Origin: JAAXGX01 sp965203565
GTDB lineage: Bacteria > Acidobacteriota > Vicinamibacteria > Vicinamibacterales > UBA8438
DNA: 64,000 bases
Direction: 5' to 3'
Assembly (NCBI GenBank): GCA_965203565.1
Contig: OZ241896.1
Location: 1,550,001 to 1,614,000 of the forward strand
Shown here in pieces: positions 1 through 8,395 of the stretch. The notes below the pieces were generated by a model. The model had not been told where the DNA came from. It searched no databases and was given only the letters and a program-made list of their open reading frames with translations. Every line of letters begins with the position of its first letter. Position 1 is the stretch's first letter. Made by a program: the position numbers and the translations under genes.

Positions 1-2
1 TC

Positions 3-152
3 CTGGCAGCCCTCGTCGCCAAGCTCCGGGCCGCGGGTGAACCGCGGCTGCTGACCGACATTCAATCGACACCCTGCTTCGCCGGAGAAATTTTGTCAAG
101 AATCGGATATAGTATTATCATCATGCCGCCGCATACAGTGATGGGAGAATGA
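3..152 (+). CDS. 3' end of an unrecognised upstream gene (partial)
   Basis: An open frame enters from the left window edge and stops with a TGA that overlaps the ATG of the SIR2-PIN gene in an ATGA arrangement, as in the tightly packed operons further along. The roughly 49 visible residues begin LAALVAKLRAAGEP and end HTVMGE. I do not recognise the family. The first 60 bases are GC-rich like the host, and the rest is AT-rich like the following gene, so a composition boundary lies near position 60. It may equally be chance open frame. Low confidence. Confidence 0.3.
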   Translation: MAALVAKLRAAGEPRLLTDIQSTPCFAGEILSRIGYSIIIMPPHTVMGE

Positions 153-2737
153 GTTCAGTGACTCCCCCGCAGGGTTCGGCCGAAGAAATCGCGGAGCGGA
201 TAGCCAACTTCTTCAACAGGCCAAACCCGGTCCTATTTGCCGGATCTGGAGTCAGCAATCGCGTCGGATATCCAACGTGGGCGGAATACATTAGATGCTT
301 GGCGAATGCTTGCAACCAATACGACGACCAAGACTCAGCACGTCTAATCCTCAGTCGCCTTGACAAGAAACAATATCTTGAAGCAGCTAGTGTTTTCAAG
401 ACATCGGCAGACATCCCCGTTGGCGAACGGTGGAAAGCCTTGGCCGCTCCGTTTAAGTCCGAAGCTCAAAACCTAGACAGGCTTGATTCGCTCATCAAGC
501 TTCCCTTTGGAGCCATCGTAACAACCAATTACGACGCCAGTCTGTATCACGCTTATGCCAAAGCCTTCGGGAAATGGCTGCCACAGGTTGATCGCGGTCA
601 ATTGAAGAGCGTTTCTCAAAGCCGGGACTATTTCATCGCACGAATTCATGGATGTTGCGAAAATCCGACGTCAATGATTGTAGATGTCTCAGACTATCAA
701 AATGTAAGGAAAGAAGATGATTATCTTGACTTTGTTTTGAACCTGCTTCGGACACGATCATGCTTGTTTTTGGGTTTTTCATTTCTGGACCCAGCCATTG
801 ACCACGTATTGGGAATCTACGCCGAAAGGAATGGTCCTGCTTTTGACAAACTACACACCGCGCTCGTCCCAAGCGTCGATTCAGAACTCATTGCGAAACT
901 TAAGAATGTAAACATAGAAACGATCGAATACAACCCTAATGTTGAACACAGCGAGGTGTGGAGAATCGTCCGCCAGGCGCAGGAGGTCGTCGTCGCCAGC
1001 GAACCAGCTTACGTTAACGCTACTTTCGGATGCGGCGGACGGCTTCATCGCTTCCTTGCGTTCACTCATGCACAAGCTCGTGTCCGTTCAGAAGCCCAAC
1101 CAATCGTACATCTGGCTCGGGACGGTTTGATTGCATCCATCGTATCGTCATCAGCAGAACACGTTAGCGATGACGTTGTCCGGCAGGAAGTTGCGCGTCT
1201 GCTTCGGCTGTCAGATGACGAGGCTCAACAGGTTGTTGCGGAATCCATAGATCGTCTCGTCGCGCGCAAGAGCCTCGTGCGCAATGCAGCGACCATGAAG
1301 TGGATCGGGCCACAAGTATCAGAACTCGATCAGGATCTTGACAAACTCGCAAAAGATGTTCTGCACAGAATGCGAGTGCGAAGCGGAGTACGGGGAACTG
1401 GCAGAGACCATCATGCAGCAAAGGTTTTGATCGAGAACACGCTTTTGACTAGAGCGTGGGATCTCGGCGCACATTTTGCCGGTGGAAGCTCTGGCTGGAG
1501 TGCTGACGCCGGTGAAATAGTTGATATCTCACTAAAAGACCTACCGAGTTCCATTCAGCCAGATAATCAGACTGCGCTAGCTCATGCATTGCGGGGACTA
1601 CTGGAGGCTCCCGATGCAGATGAAGCTAAAATTCTTACCAGGGTCGGTCGCATAGCATTTGGCGTGCAACTCGTTCTCGCATCACCCCGTCAAAGTTTAT
1701 TTCATCAGCACGCGCTTCCAAAAGTAATATACTTGGATGCTAACATTTTGCTTCCAACCATTACCGTTGGTCATCCATATTGCTCCACGTACAAAAAAGT
1801 TATCTCAAGGTTTGCTCGTGCGGCACGGCAAGCCGGAGTTCATTTCACTATTGCTACCGGGCGCCAGTTTCTAAATGAGATCGTGGCTCATCGCAAACGC
1901 GCCATCGAGATAGTTGAGTCGTCAAAACTTGAAGACCCCGACAATCTTCGTCGTCATATACAATTTCATTCTGCCATCAACACGAACGTATACATAGGCG
2001 CATACGGATCGGCAGGTAAAATCAATGAAGAGCGATCTAAATTCATGGAGTTTCTCCAGGATATAGCACCTTATGAAGACGAAGATCAACTTGCTGACTA
2101 TCTGAAGAACGTGAAGAACGTCAAAATACAGACGACTCCAATCCCTTCTAGTAAAGAATTCAATGGAGAATTTGTGCATGTGTTCAGTTCTCTCCAGACT
2201 GCATATGAGATTCTAAATAGGGATAAGCATTCTGTTCTTGTGAAGCATGAAGCGCAACAGATGATGCAATTCATAGTAGACGGCAAGAATAACATCAACA
2301 GTATATTTGTGACCGCCGATAAGCAGTTGAGAGAAGCATTGGCGGCTGTTCCTGAATTGAGGCGTTTTTCAGGTCACCTGGTTTCAAATCTTGGCTTGAT
2401 TGCATTGGCCGACGTGATGGTGGGCATCGATGCTGACGCGAGCTCGCTTTCTCGAATCATGTGGCTGTCTGCGGCGAGCAGTAAAGAGAGGAGTCTCATT
2501 GACTTCTTTGTAAATTTGGGACTTAGGAAATACGATGAGAATTTATCGACTGACCTGCAGATGCTTGCAGAAGACTGCGCAGAGGATGCCGTGGGCGTCG
2601 CGGAGTTGGAGGATTTGGATCTCTGGTCTGAGACACCACAGGACGTGGCGAAGGCGAATGAGTTTCTTGACAGGTTTGAGAATAGATTTTATGAGCGCTG
2701 GGACGAGGCCATCAAGCGGCGCTACCGGGAGATGTGA
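149..2737 (+). CDS. SIR2-like / PIN-like fusion protein, candidate abortive-infection effector
   Basis: 862 residues. The N-terminal part (about 25-250) looks like a SIR2-family NAD-binding domain of the kind found in phage-defence NADases: FAGSGVS near residue 30, TTNYDAS near 125, an IHG near 164 and LFLGFSFLDP near 206. The middle (about 280-500) is unrecognised. The C-terminal part (about 525-760) begins YLDANILLP and carries VTADKQL near 721, the acidic pattern of PIN-type RNases. The inferred role is NAD depletion and/or RNA cleavage on infection; neither activity is shown. Base composition is much more AT-rich than everything after 3.5 kb, so recent transfer is likely. The MNT/HEPN genes follow on the same strand after 54 bases. 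Confidence 0.75.
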   Translation: MSSVTPPQGSAEEIAERIANFFNRPNPVLFAGSGVSNRVGYPTWAEYIRCLANACNQYDDQDSARLILSRLDKKQYLEAASVFKTSADIPVGERWKALAAPFKSEAQNLDRLDSLIKLPFGAIVTTNYDASLYHAYAKAFGKWLPQVDRGQLKSVSQSRDYFIARIHGCCENPTSMIVDVSDYQNVRKEDDYLDFVLNLLRTRSCLFLGFSFLDPAIDHVLGIYAERNGPAFDKLHTALVPSVDSELIAKLKNVNIETIEYNPNVEHSEVWRIVRQAQEVVVASEPAYVNATFGCGGRLHRFLAFTHAQARVRSEAQPIVHLARDGLIASIVSSSAEHVSDDVVRQEVARLLRLSDDEAQQVVAESIDRLVARKSLVRNAATMKWIGPQVSELDQDLDKLAKDVLHRMRVRSGVRGTGRDHHAAKVLIENTLLTRAWDLGAHFAGGSSGWSADAGEIVDISLKDLPSSIQPDNQTALAHALRGLLEAPDADEAKILTRVGRIAFGVQLVLASPRQSLFHQHALPKVIYLDANILLPTITVGHPYCSTYKKVISRFARAARQAGVHFTIATGRQFLNEIVAHRKRAIEIVESSKLEDPDNLRRHIQFHSAINTNVYIGAYGSAGKINEERSKFMEFLQDIAPYEDEDQLADYLKNVKNVKIQTTPIPSSKEFNGEFVHVFSSLQTAYEILNRDKHSVLVKHEAQQMMQFIVDGKNNINSIFVTADKQLREALAAVPELRRFSGHLVSNLGLIALADVMVGIDADASSLSRIMWLSAASSKERSLIDFFVNLGLRKYDENLSTDLQMLAEDCAEDAVGVAELEDLDLWSETPQDVAKANEFLDRFENRFYERWDEAIKRRYREM

Positions 2738-2791
2738 TCGCTGGTTTATTTCTTTCAATAAAACTGCACGCACGATTGGAGGACTCGAAAG

Positions 2792-3106
2792 ATGCTTGAT
2801 GGGAAGACGTTAGACGACGTCATCAGGCGTATCGTGGAAGTGGCGCGGCCGAAGAAGATCGTCCTCTTCGGATCAGCCGCCCGCGGCACGATGGGTCCCC
2901 ATAGCGACGTTGACCTCCTCATCATTCAGGATGGATCGGATTCGCTTGATCTTACGACTCGGATCTACGAAAGATTGTACGGGGTAGGCGTCGCGGTTGA
3001 TGCTGTCGTCGTTACCCCCAAAGATGTAGAGCGGTTCGGATGCAGCCATCCGTTGGTAATAAAACCCGCGTTGCGGGAAGGGCGCGTGGTGTATGAAGCC
3101 GCCTGA
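2792..3106 (+). CDS. mntA: MNT-type nucleotidyltransferase, antitoxin of a HEPN/MNT pair
   Basis: 104 residues, the usual size for a minimal nucleotidyltransferase. It has the KIVLFGSAARG glycine-serine motif followed by SDVDLLI, giving the GS-x-DxD catalytic signature in the first half. In characterised HEPN/MNT modules the MNT partner neutralises the HEPN RNase, often by adding AMP. The start is supported by a GGAGG ribosome site about 9 bases upstream. The frame overlaps the HEPN gene by 14 bases, so the two are translationally coupled. The antitoxin-first order matches many such modules. Confidence 0.85.
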   Translation: MLDGKTLDDVIRRIVEVARPKKIVLFGSAARGTMGPHSDVDLLIIQDGSDSLDLTTRIYERLYGVGVAVDAVVVTPKDVERFGCSHPLVIKPALREGRVVYEAA

Positions 3107-3485
3107 GCGTTATCCATCCGATGACCCCCGGGAATGGATCAATCGGGCTCGAAGTAATTTGGCTCTGGCGAGGGATCGCGTGTCTGGAGCCTACCTTGAA
3201 GACTTGTGCTTTGAGGCTCAGCAAGCGACGGAAAAGGCAATCAAGGCGCTCATGATTCGGCGCGAAATCGAGTTCCCACACGTCCACGACTTGTCTCGGT
3301 TATTGTCGCTGTTGGAAGAGGTGGGCCAATCCATACCGGATGTGATCCGAAGAGCCGGGAAGCTGACGACATACGCCGTGCTCACACGCTATCCCGGGAC
3401 CGCCAGACCGGTTACCGTGCACGAGTATGAAGAAGCGGTTGAGATTGCCGAAGCAGTTGTTCAATGGGCGGAAAGGAATCTGTGA
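3093..3485 (+). CDS. hepT: HEPN-domain protein, toxin of the HEPN/MNT pair
   Basis: 130 residues, mainly helical. The pattern CFEAQQATEKAIKAL followed by PHVHDLSRLL and the C-terminal LTRYPG segment is characteristic of the HEPN family paired with MNT nucleotidyltransferases. These proteins are RNases or RNA-binding toxins held in check by the MNT partner. The classical Rx4-6H RNase motif is not obvious, so activity is uncertain. Its stop overlaps the GTG start of the DUF1156 methyltransferase in a GTGA arrangement, so the toxin module and the methyltransferase are probably read from one message. Confidence 0.85.
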   Translation: MKPPERYPSDDPREWINRARSNLALARDRVSGAYLEDLCFEAQQATEKAIKALMIRREIEFPHVHDLSRLLSLLEEVGQSIPDVIRRAGKLTTYAVLTRYPGTARPVTVHEYEEAVEIAEAVVQWAERNL

Positions 3486-6400
3486 TCCCCCCGGAGTGCA
3501 AGCGGCTGGCCGAGGTCGACTTCCCCATCGCGGCGGTGTCGCGGCACGCGGCGCGGGAGAAAACCTTTCCCGTTCCTCGCGGACTACCTTCCACGCTGCA
3601 CCTGTGGTGGGCGCGCCGGCCGCTGGCGTCGAGCCGGGCGGTGCTGCTGGCGCTGCTGCTGCCCGACCCGTGCGATCCGGCCTGCCCGGAGGCGTTCGCG
3701 GCGCGGGCGCCGGAGATCCTGACCGCCGTGCGGCAGCGGCCGAACGATGCGGCCGAACTGCGGAAGGCGCTGCTCTGGTTCATCGGGTCGTTCGCTAACT
3801 GGAACTTGGCGGCCGACCCGACCTACCTGCGGGTGGCGCGCGAGCTGGTGCGGGCGGCGCACCCGGGGGAAGCGCCGCTGGTGGTCGATCCGTTCGCGGG
3901 CGGCGGGTCGATCCCGCTGGAGGCGCTGCGGGTCGGGTGCGAGACGTTCGCGAGCGATCTGAACCCGGTGGCGTGCCTGATCCTGAAGGTGATGCTGGAG
4001 GAGATCCCGCGGCACGGTCCGGGTCTGGCGGAGGAGTTGCGGCGGGTCGGGGGAGAGGTCAAGGCGGCGGCCGAGAAGGAACTGGCCGACCTGTATCCGC
4101 CGGACCCGGACGGTGCGACGCCTATCGCATATCTGTGGGCGCGTACGGTGCGGTGCGAGGCGCCGGCCTGCGGGGTGGAGATCCCGCTGCTGCGGTCGTT
4201 CTGGCTGTGCCGAAAGGCGAAGCGCCGGCGGGCGCTGCGGACACGGGTGGTGCGCGCCGAGGGAGAGCGGCCGCGCGTGGAGTTCGTGCTCTTCGAGCCG
4301 CCCAGCGACCGGGACGTGCCGGCGGGCACGGTGACGCGGGCGAAGGCGGCGTGTCCGTGCTGCCATGTCGTCCTGCCGCCGGAGCGGGTGCGGGCGCAGC
4401 TTGCGGAACAGCGCGGCGGCGCGGACGCAGTGTTCGACGACGCCGGCCGGCGGGTCGGCGGGGCGTGCCTGACGGCGGTGGTGACACTCCGGCCGGGGGA
4501 GGCGGGCCGGCATTACCGGCTGCCGACCGGGGCGGACTACGCGGCGGTGCGCGCGGCGCAGGCGCGGCTGGCCGGGATTCTGGGCGAGTGGGAGCGGGAC
4601 GGGAAGCAGGGGCTCTGTCCGGCTCCAGACGAGCCGTTGCCGCCGATCGGTACGTTGGGCTTTCGCGTGCAACGCTACGGGATGCTTCGGTGGGGAGATC
4701 TGTTCACGGCAAGGCAGAAAGTATCGTTCATTTTGGCAAGTCGAAGCGTCGGAAAACTTTTTCAATCAGAACAACCGGGTCCACCTCACACGGCGGAACT
4801 CTTGGCGTTCGCTATGAACAAAGTGACAGACTTCAACTGCTCACTGGCAAGATGGCGGGCTTCCAATGAGGACGTTGGCGATCTCTTCGGTAGACAGGCT
4901 GTACCAATTGCGTGGGATTTCACCGAGACCATTGTGTTCGAAAAGGCGTACGTCGGTCTCCACCGTGCTGTCGAGCACGTATCGGAAGTAGTGAACAAAA
5001 TATCAAAATCAGTTTCGTGTCGAGGCGATGCTCAACAGACGGACGCCGCGGACCATCCACTTCCAGACCAAGCCGCCGGCGTCTGGTTCACCGACCCGCC
5101 CTACTACGATGCAATTCCCTATTCGGACCTCTCCGACTTCTTCCTCGTCTGGCTCAAGCGCGCGCTGCCCGGCCACCCGCTGCTGCGCGACCCGTTCGAC
5201 CCGGCCAATCCGCTCTCGCCCAAGACCCGCGAGGCGGTGCAGGACGAGACGAAGACGTGCGATGGGCGCGTCAAGGACCGCGTGTTCTTCGAGGACACGA
5301 TGGGCGCGGCCTTCGCCGAGGGCCGCCGCGTCCTCAGCGCGGACGGCGTCGGCTCGGTCGTCTTCGCCCACAAGACGACCGAAGGCTGGGAGGCGCTGCT
5401 CGCCGGGATGATCCGCGGCGGGTGGACGATCACCGGCTCGTGGCCGATCGCCACCGAGATGGGCACACGCCTGCGCGCCCGAGACTCCGCCGCCCTCGCC
5501 ACCAGCATCCACCTCGTCTGCCGTCCCCGCCCCGACGACGCGCCGGTGGGCGACTGGGGCGACGTGCTGCGCGCTCTGCCGCCGCGGGTCGGCGACTGGA
5601 TGGAGCGCCTGCAGAACGAGCGCGTCCGGGGCGCCGACCTGGTGTTCGCCTGCATCGGGCCGGCGCTGGAGATCTTCAGCCGCTATCCGCGGGTGGAGAC
5701 GGCGGAGGGGCGCGAGGTCGGGCTGGCCGAATATCTCGAAAAGGTGTGGGAGGTGGTCGGCCGCACCGCGCTCCGGACCGTCCTGGGCGAGGGGGAGGCG
5801 AAGGCCCGCAACGGGCTGGCCGGGGCGCTCGAAGAGGACGCGCGCCTGACGGCGCTCTTCCTCTGGACGCTCCAGAGCACCAGCGCCGACGACGGCGCTG
5901 CGGCGGCGGGTAATGCCGCGTCGGATGAATCGGCGGAGGCGGACGAGACGGACGGGGCGGACGAGACGCCCCGCGGGAAGGCGGCCGGCTACACGCTGAT
6001 CTTCGACGTGGTGCGCCGGTTCGCGCAGCCGCTCGGCATCCGGCTCCCCGACTGGGAGGGGCGGATCGTCGAGACGGCCAAGGGCGTCGTGCGTCTGCTG
6101 CCGGTCACCGCCCGCGAGACGCAGCTTTTCGGCAAGGACGGCATCGGCGCGGCGGCGGCGGCGATTGAACGCGACCCGTCCGGCGACGCGCAACCGCTGC
6201 TCTTTCCCGACGACGCCCCCGCTGCGCCCGGTCCGGCCCTGCGGCGCGGGGCGTCGGCCGTCCGGGAAGGCGTCGTCCGGGAGGAGGCGGAGACCCGGAC
6301 GCCCGACGCCGCCACCACGCTCGACCGCGTGCACGCCGCGATGCTGCTCCAGGCGTCGGGCCGGAGCCGGGCGCTCCGCGCCCTGCTGAAGGCGGAGCAG

Positions 6401-6511
6401 GACCGCGGCCCCGACTTCCTCCGGCTGGCGAACGCGCTGTCCGCCCTCTATCCGCCGGCCGGCGAGGAGAAGCGCCTGCTGGACGCCATGCTGCTGGCGG
6501 CGCCGCGATGA
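3482..6511 (+). CDS. DUF1156-family DNA methyltransferase, copy 1
   Basis: 1009 residues from the GTG at 3482, chosen over the ATG at 3464 because it gives a GTGA overlap with the HEPN stop and matches the N-terminus of the other copies (IPPECKRLAEVDFP). It has an SAM-binding motif VVDPFAGGGSIP near residue 134, two cysteine pairs likely to bind zinc (CEAPAC near 225, CPCC near 290) and an amino-methyltransferase motif DPPYYDAIPYSD near 538. DUF1156 proteins are associated with anti-phage neighbourhoods containing DUF499 ATPases and helicases; here the DUF499 gene lies 18 kb downstream. A short N-terminal stretch reads KTFPVPRGLPS where the other copies have the conserved KSIRHGHPS, which may affect function. 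The central part (4722-5049) differs from copy 2 and is AT-richer. Inferred role: self-DNA modification. Confidence 0.8.
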   Translation: MIPPECKRLAEVDFPIAAVSRHAAREKTFPVPRGLPSTLHLWWARRPLASSRAVLLALLLPDPCDPACPEAFAARAPEILTAVRQRPNDAAELRKALLWFIGSFANWNLAADPTYLRVARELVRAAHPGEAPLVVDPFAGGGSIPLEALRVGCETFASDLNPVACLILKVMLEEIPRHGPGLAEELRRVGGEVKAAAEKELADLYPPDPDGATPIAYLWARTVRCEAPACGVEIPLLRSFWLCRKAKRRRALRTRVVRAEGERPRVEFVLFEPPSDRDVPAGTVTRAKAACPCCHVVLPPERVRAQLAEQRGGADAVFDDAGRRVGGACLTAVVTLRPGEAGRHYRLPTGADYAAVRAAQARLAGILGEWERDGKQGLCPAPDEPLPPIGTLGFRVQRYGMLRWGDLFTARQKVSFILASRSVGKLFQSEQPGPPHTAELLAFAMNKVTDFNCSLARWRASNEDVGDLFGRQAVPIAWDFTETIVFEKAYVGLHRAVEHVSEVVNKISKSVSCRGDAQQTDAADHPLPDQAAGVWFTDPPYYDAIPYSDLSDFFLVWLKRALPGHPLLRDPFDPANPLSPKTREAVQDETKTCDGRVKDRVFFEDTMGAAFAEGRRVLSADGVGSVVFAHKTTEGWEALLAGMIRGGWTITGSWPIATEMGTRLRARDSAALATSIHLVCRPRPDDAPVGDWGDVLRALPPRVGDWMERLQNERVRGADLVFACIGPALEIFSRYPRVETAEGREVGLAEYLEKVWEVVGRTALRTVLGEGEAKARNGLAGALEEDARLTALFLWTLQSTSADDGAAAAGNAASDESAEADETDGADETPRGKAAGYTLIFDVVRRFAQPLGIRLPDWEGRIVETAKGVVRLLPVTARETQLFGKDGIGAAAAAIERDPSGDAQPLLFPDDAPAAPGPALRRGASAVREGVVREEAETRTPDAATTLDRVHAAMLLQASGRSRALRALLKAEQDRGPDFLRLANALSALYPPAGEEKRLLDAMLLAAPR
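3488..6511 (+). repeat. Long direct repeat, unit 1 (DUF1156 gene)
   Basis: This unit and 15273-18291 are nearly identical for about 1.2 kb at the 5' end and 1.45 kb at the 3' end, with only scattered substitutions, and are interrupted by a divergent ~320-base centre. Such long identity about 12 kb apart in direct orientation allows deletion, duplication or gene conversion by homologous recombination. Confidence 0.85.
4722..5049 (+). other. Divergent central cassette of DUF1156 copy 1
   Basis: Identity with copy 2 stops just after the LFTARQK codons and resumes at HPLPDQAAGVWFTDPPY. The segment between is visibly AT-richer than its flanks. Only a short core (RQAVPIAWDFTE here, RQALPIVWDFAE in copy 2) is conserved, so the two cassettes are homologous but diverged alleles. 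It lies between the SAM motif and the DPPY motif, where a specificity region could be. Confidence 0.7.
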
Positions 6512-7692
6512 CGCCCGAATCGAGTCCGTTCAGACCCGGACAGCCGGCGCCGGTCCGATATTTCGTCGGGCGAAGCGCCGAGGTCGAGCGGCTGCGCGGC
6601 ATGGTCCGCGGCAGCGCGCAGGGGCGGCTGGGCGTCGGCTTCGTCAGCGGCGAGCGGGGCATCGGCAAGAGCTCGCTGACCCGGTTCGTGCGCCATCTGG
6701 CCGAGCGGGAGCACGATGCGGTCGGATGCCACGTCTTCCTGGGGGGCGTGAACGACTTGGGCGACGCGTTGCGCCGCACGTACGAGCGCCTCCTGAACGA
6801 GAGCGTCGACAAGCCGTGGCATCGGCAATTGCAGGCGTTCTTCGGCGACCGGGTCCGAAAGGTCGGCCTCTTCGGCGTCACGTTCGAGCTGGATCTGCCG
6901 GAGCGCGAGCTGTCGACCGTCAAGCGCAGCTTCGCGGCGTCGGTCCGGCGGCTGCTCGACAGCCTGAAGGCGGACAAGCGGTCGTTGCTCCTGATTCTCG
7001 ACGACATCAACGGCTTGGCGGGATCGGACGAGTTCGCCAACTGGCTGAAGAGCACCGTGGACGAGATCGCCACGTCCGAGCAGGAAACGCGGCTCTGCCT
7101 GCTCGTGGTCGGACTCGACGCACGGCGGCGGGAGCTGGTGCGGCGCCAGCCGTCCCTGGCCCGCGTCTTCGACCTGATCGACATGACGCCGTGGCCGGAC
7201 GACGAAACGCGGGAGTTCTACCGCGGCGCGTTCCGGGACGGCCGCGCCGAGGTTTCCGAAGACGGCCTGCGGATGTTGACCTTGTACACCGGCGGCCTGC
7301 CGGTGCTGGCGCACGAGATCGGCGACGCGGTCTGGCGTACGGCGCGGACGCCGGCGATAGACGACGGCGAGATCGCGAGCGGCATCCTCACCGCGGCGGA
7401 AGTCATCGGGAGAAAACTGCTGGAGCCCCGCATATTCAAGGCCGTCCGCAACGAACGCTGCCGGACCATCCTCGGGAAGCTGGCGGACGAGCCGCGCATG
7501 CGCTTTCGCCGCGCCGAGCTGCGCCGCCGTCTGACCGAGCGGGAGCACGGCGTGCTGGACAACTTCCTCCGCCGCATGCGGGATCTCGGCGTGCTGGAGT
7601 TCGATCCGGAAACCCAGGGCGGGTACCGCTTCCAGAGCCATCTTCACGCGCTGTACGTGCACATGGAGTCCCGGCGGACCGCTAGGAAGTGA
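6508..7692 (+). CDS. AAA ATPase with C-terminal winged-helix-like region
   Basis: 394 residues. The start overlaps the DUF1156 stop as ATGA, so the two are translationally coupled. FVGRSAEVERL near residue 20 is the entry motif of Orc/Cdc6- or STAND-like ATPases. The Walker A motif is GERGIGKSS near 48 and the Walker B is LLILDDIN near 161. The last ~80 residues (RFRRAELRRRLTEREHGVLD to the end) look like a winged helix. Inferred role: a DNA-bound or sensor ATPase working with the methyltransferase. No equivalent gene follows copy 2, so it belongs to the copy 1 module. Exact family unknown. Confidence 0.75.
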   Translation: MTPESSPFRPGQPAPVRYFVGRSAEVERLRGMVRGSAQGRLGVGFVSGERGIGKSSLTRFVRHLAEREHDAVGCHVFLGGVNDLGDALRRTYERLLNESVDKPWHRQLQAFFGDRVRKVGLFGVTFELDLPERELSTVKRSFAASVRRLLDSLKADKRSLLLILDDINGLAGSDEFANWLKSTVDEIATSEQETRLCLLVVGLDARRRELVRRQPSLARVFDLIDMTPWPDDETREFYRGAFRDGRAEVSEDGLRMLTLYTGGLPVLAHEIGDAVWRTARTPAIDDGEIASGILTAAEVIGRKLLEPRIFKAVRNERCRTILGKLADEPRMRFRRAELRRRLTEREHGVLDNFLRRMRDLGVLEFDPETQGGYRFQSHLHALYVHMESRRTARK

Positions 7693-7735
7693 GCGCATGC
7701 TTGCTGATCGCTGTCCTGAATGTCAGAATGCGGGT

Positions 7736-7972
7736 ATGCCGGTCCAGATCACCATTCGAGGAGTCCCCGAGAACGTGCGCGACGAGCTCGCGTCGCGCGC
7801 CGCGCTCAGACGGCAGTCGATGCAGGAGTTCCTGCGGGGCGAGCTGGAGCGGATCGCCGCCCGGCCGTCCCGCGACGCTTGGCTGCAAGCCGTGCGCGAC
7901 CGCAAGGCGGCGGCAGGGAGTCGTGTCGAACCGGCCGCCATCCTGCGGGCGCGCACCGCAGATCGGGCATGA
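7736..7972 (+). CDS. vapB: FitA/VapB-type antitoxin
   Basis: 78 residues starting MPVQITIRGVPENVRDEL, a ribbon-helix-helix DNA-binding segment typical of FitA-like antitoxins, with a C-terminal tail that would wrap the toxin. An ATG 39 bases upstream is in frame, but the internal ATG at 7736 gives the family-typical N-terminus. It overlaps the toxin start in an ATGA arrangement. Family proteins repress their own promoter and block the PIN toxin. Confidence 0.85.
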   Translation: MPVQITIRGVPENVRDELASRAALRRQSMQEFLRGELERIAARPSRDAWLQAVRDRKAAAGSRVEPAAILRARTADRA

Positions 7973-8376
7973 CCTCCGTCGTCGATGCGTCGGTGCTGGT
8001 GGCGGCGCTGGTCGACACCGGCAGCGACGGAGTGTGGGCGGAAGCCGCTCTTTCCGAACGCTCGCTGGTCGGTCCCGACCTGCTGCCCGCCGAGGTGAGC
8101 AACGTCCTGCGCCGGCTGGAGCACGCCGGCCGCATCTCGACGCTCGAAGCGGCCAGCGCCCACCGGGATCTGCTCCGGATCGACGTGGACCTGTTCCCTT
8201 TCGCGGCGTGCGCGGACCGCATTTGGGCCCTGCGCAACAGTCTGACCAGTTACGACGCCTGGTACGTGGCGCTGGCGGAGCTGTTCGATTGCCCACTGGT
8301 GACGCTCGACAGACGGATCGGCCGAGCCGCAGGACTGAAGTGCGACGTCGTCCTGCCGCCGCGGCCGCGGACATAG
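7969..8376 (+). CDS. vapC: VapC-type PIN ribonuclease toxin
   Basis: 135 residues. The N-terminal VVDASVLVAAL holds the first catalytic aspartate, AEVSNVLRR supplies the conserved glutamate, and YDAWYVALAE then LVTLDRR supply the C-terminal acidic residues. The PIN active site therefore looks complete. VapC toxins cleave RNA, often tRNA or rRNA. It is coupled to the antitoxin by a 4-base overlap. The pair lies inside the defence island and may stabilise it against loss. Confidence 0.88.
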   Translation: MTSVVDASVLVAALVDTGSDGVWAEAALSERSLVGPDLLPAEVSNVLRRLEHAGRISTLEAASAHRDLLRIDVDLFPFAACADRIWALRNSLTSYDAWYVALAELFDCPLVTLDRRIGRAAGLKCDVVLPPRPRT

Positions 8377-8395
8377 CGGCCGGAGGAGCCGTGCG

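Noticed and set aside
1..148. Promoter for the SIR2-PIN gene (TTGTCA near 93, TATTAT near 113)
   Set aside because: Spacing between the two hexamers is only 14 bases and the region is AT-rich overall; not convincing enough to annotate.
3584..4765. Long minus-strand open frame opposite DUF1156 copy 1 (and similar ones opposite 7.7-14.2 kb, 16.6-18.4 kb and 24.7-26.8 kb)
   Set aside because: High-GC coding DNA leaves long open antisense frames. The translations are Arg/Pro/Ala-rich with no domains, while the + strand carries clear motifs.
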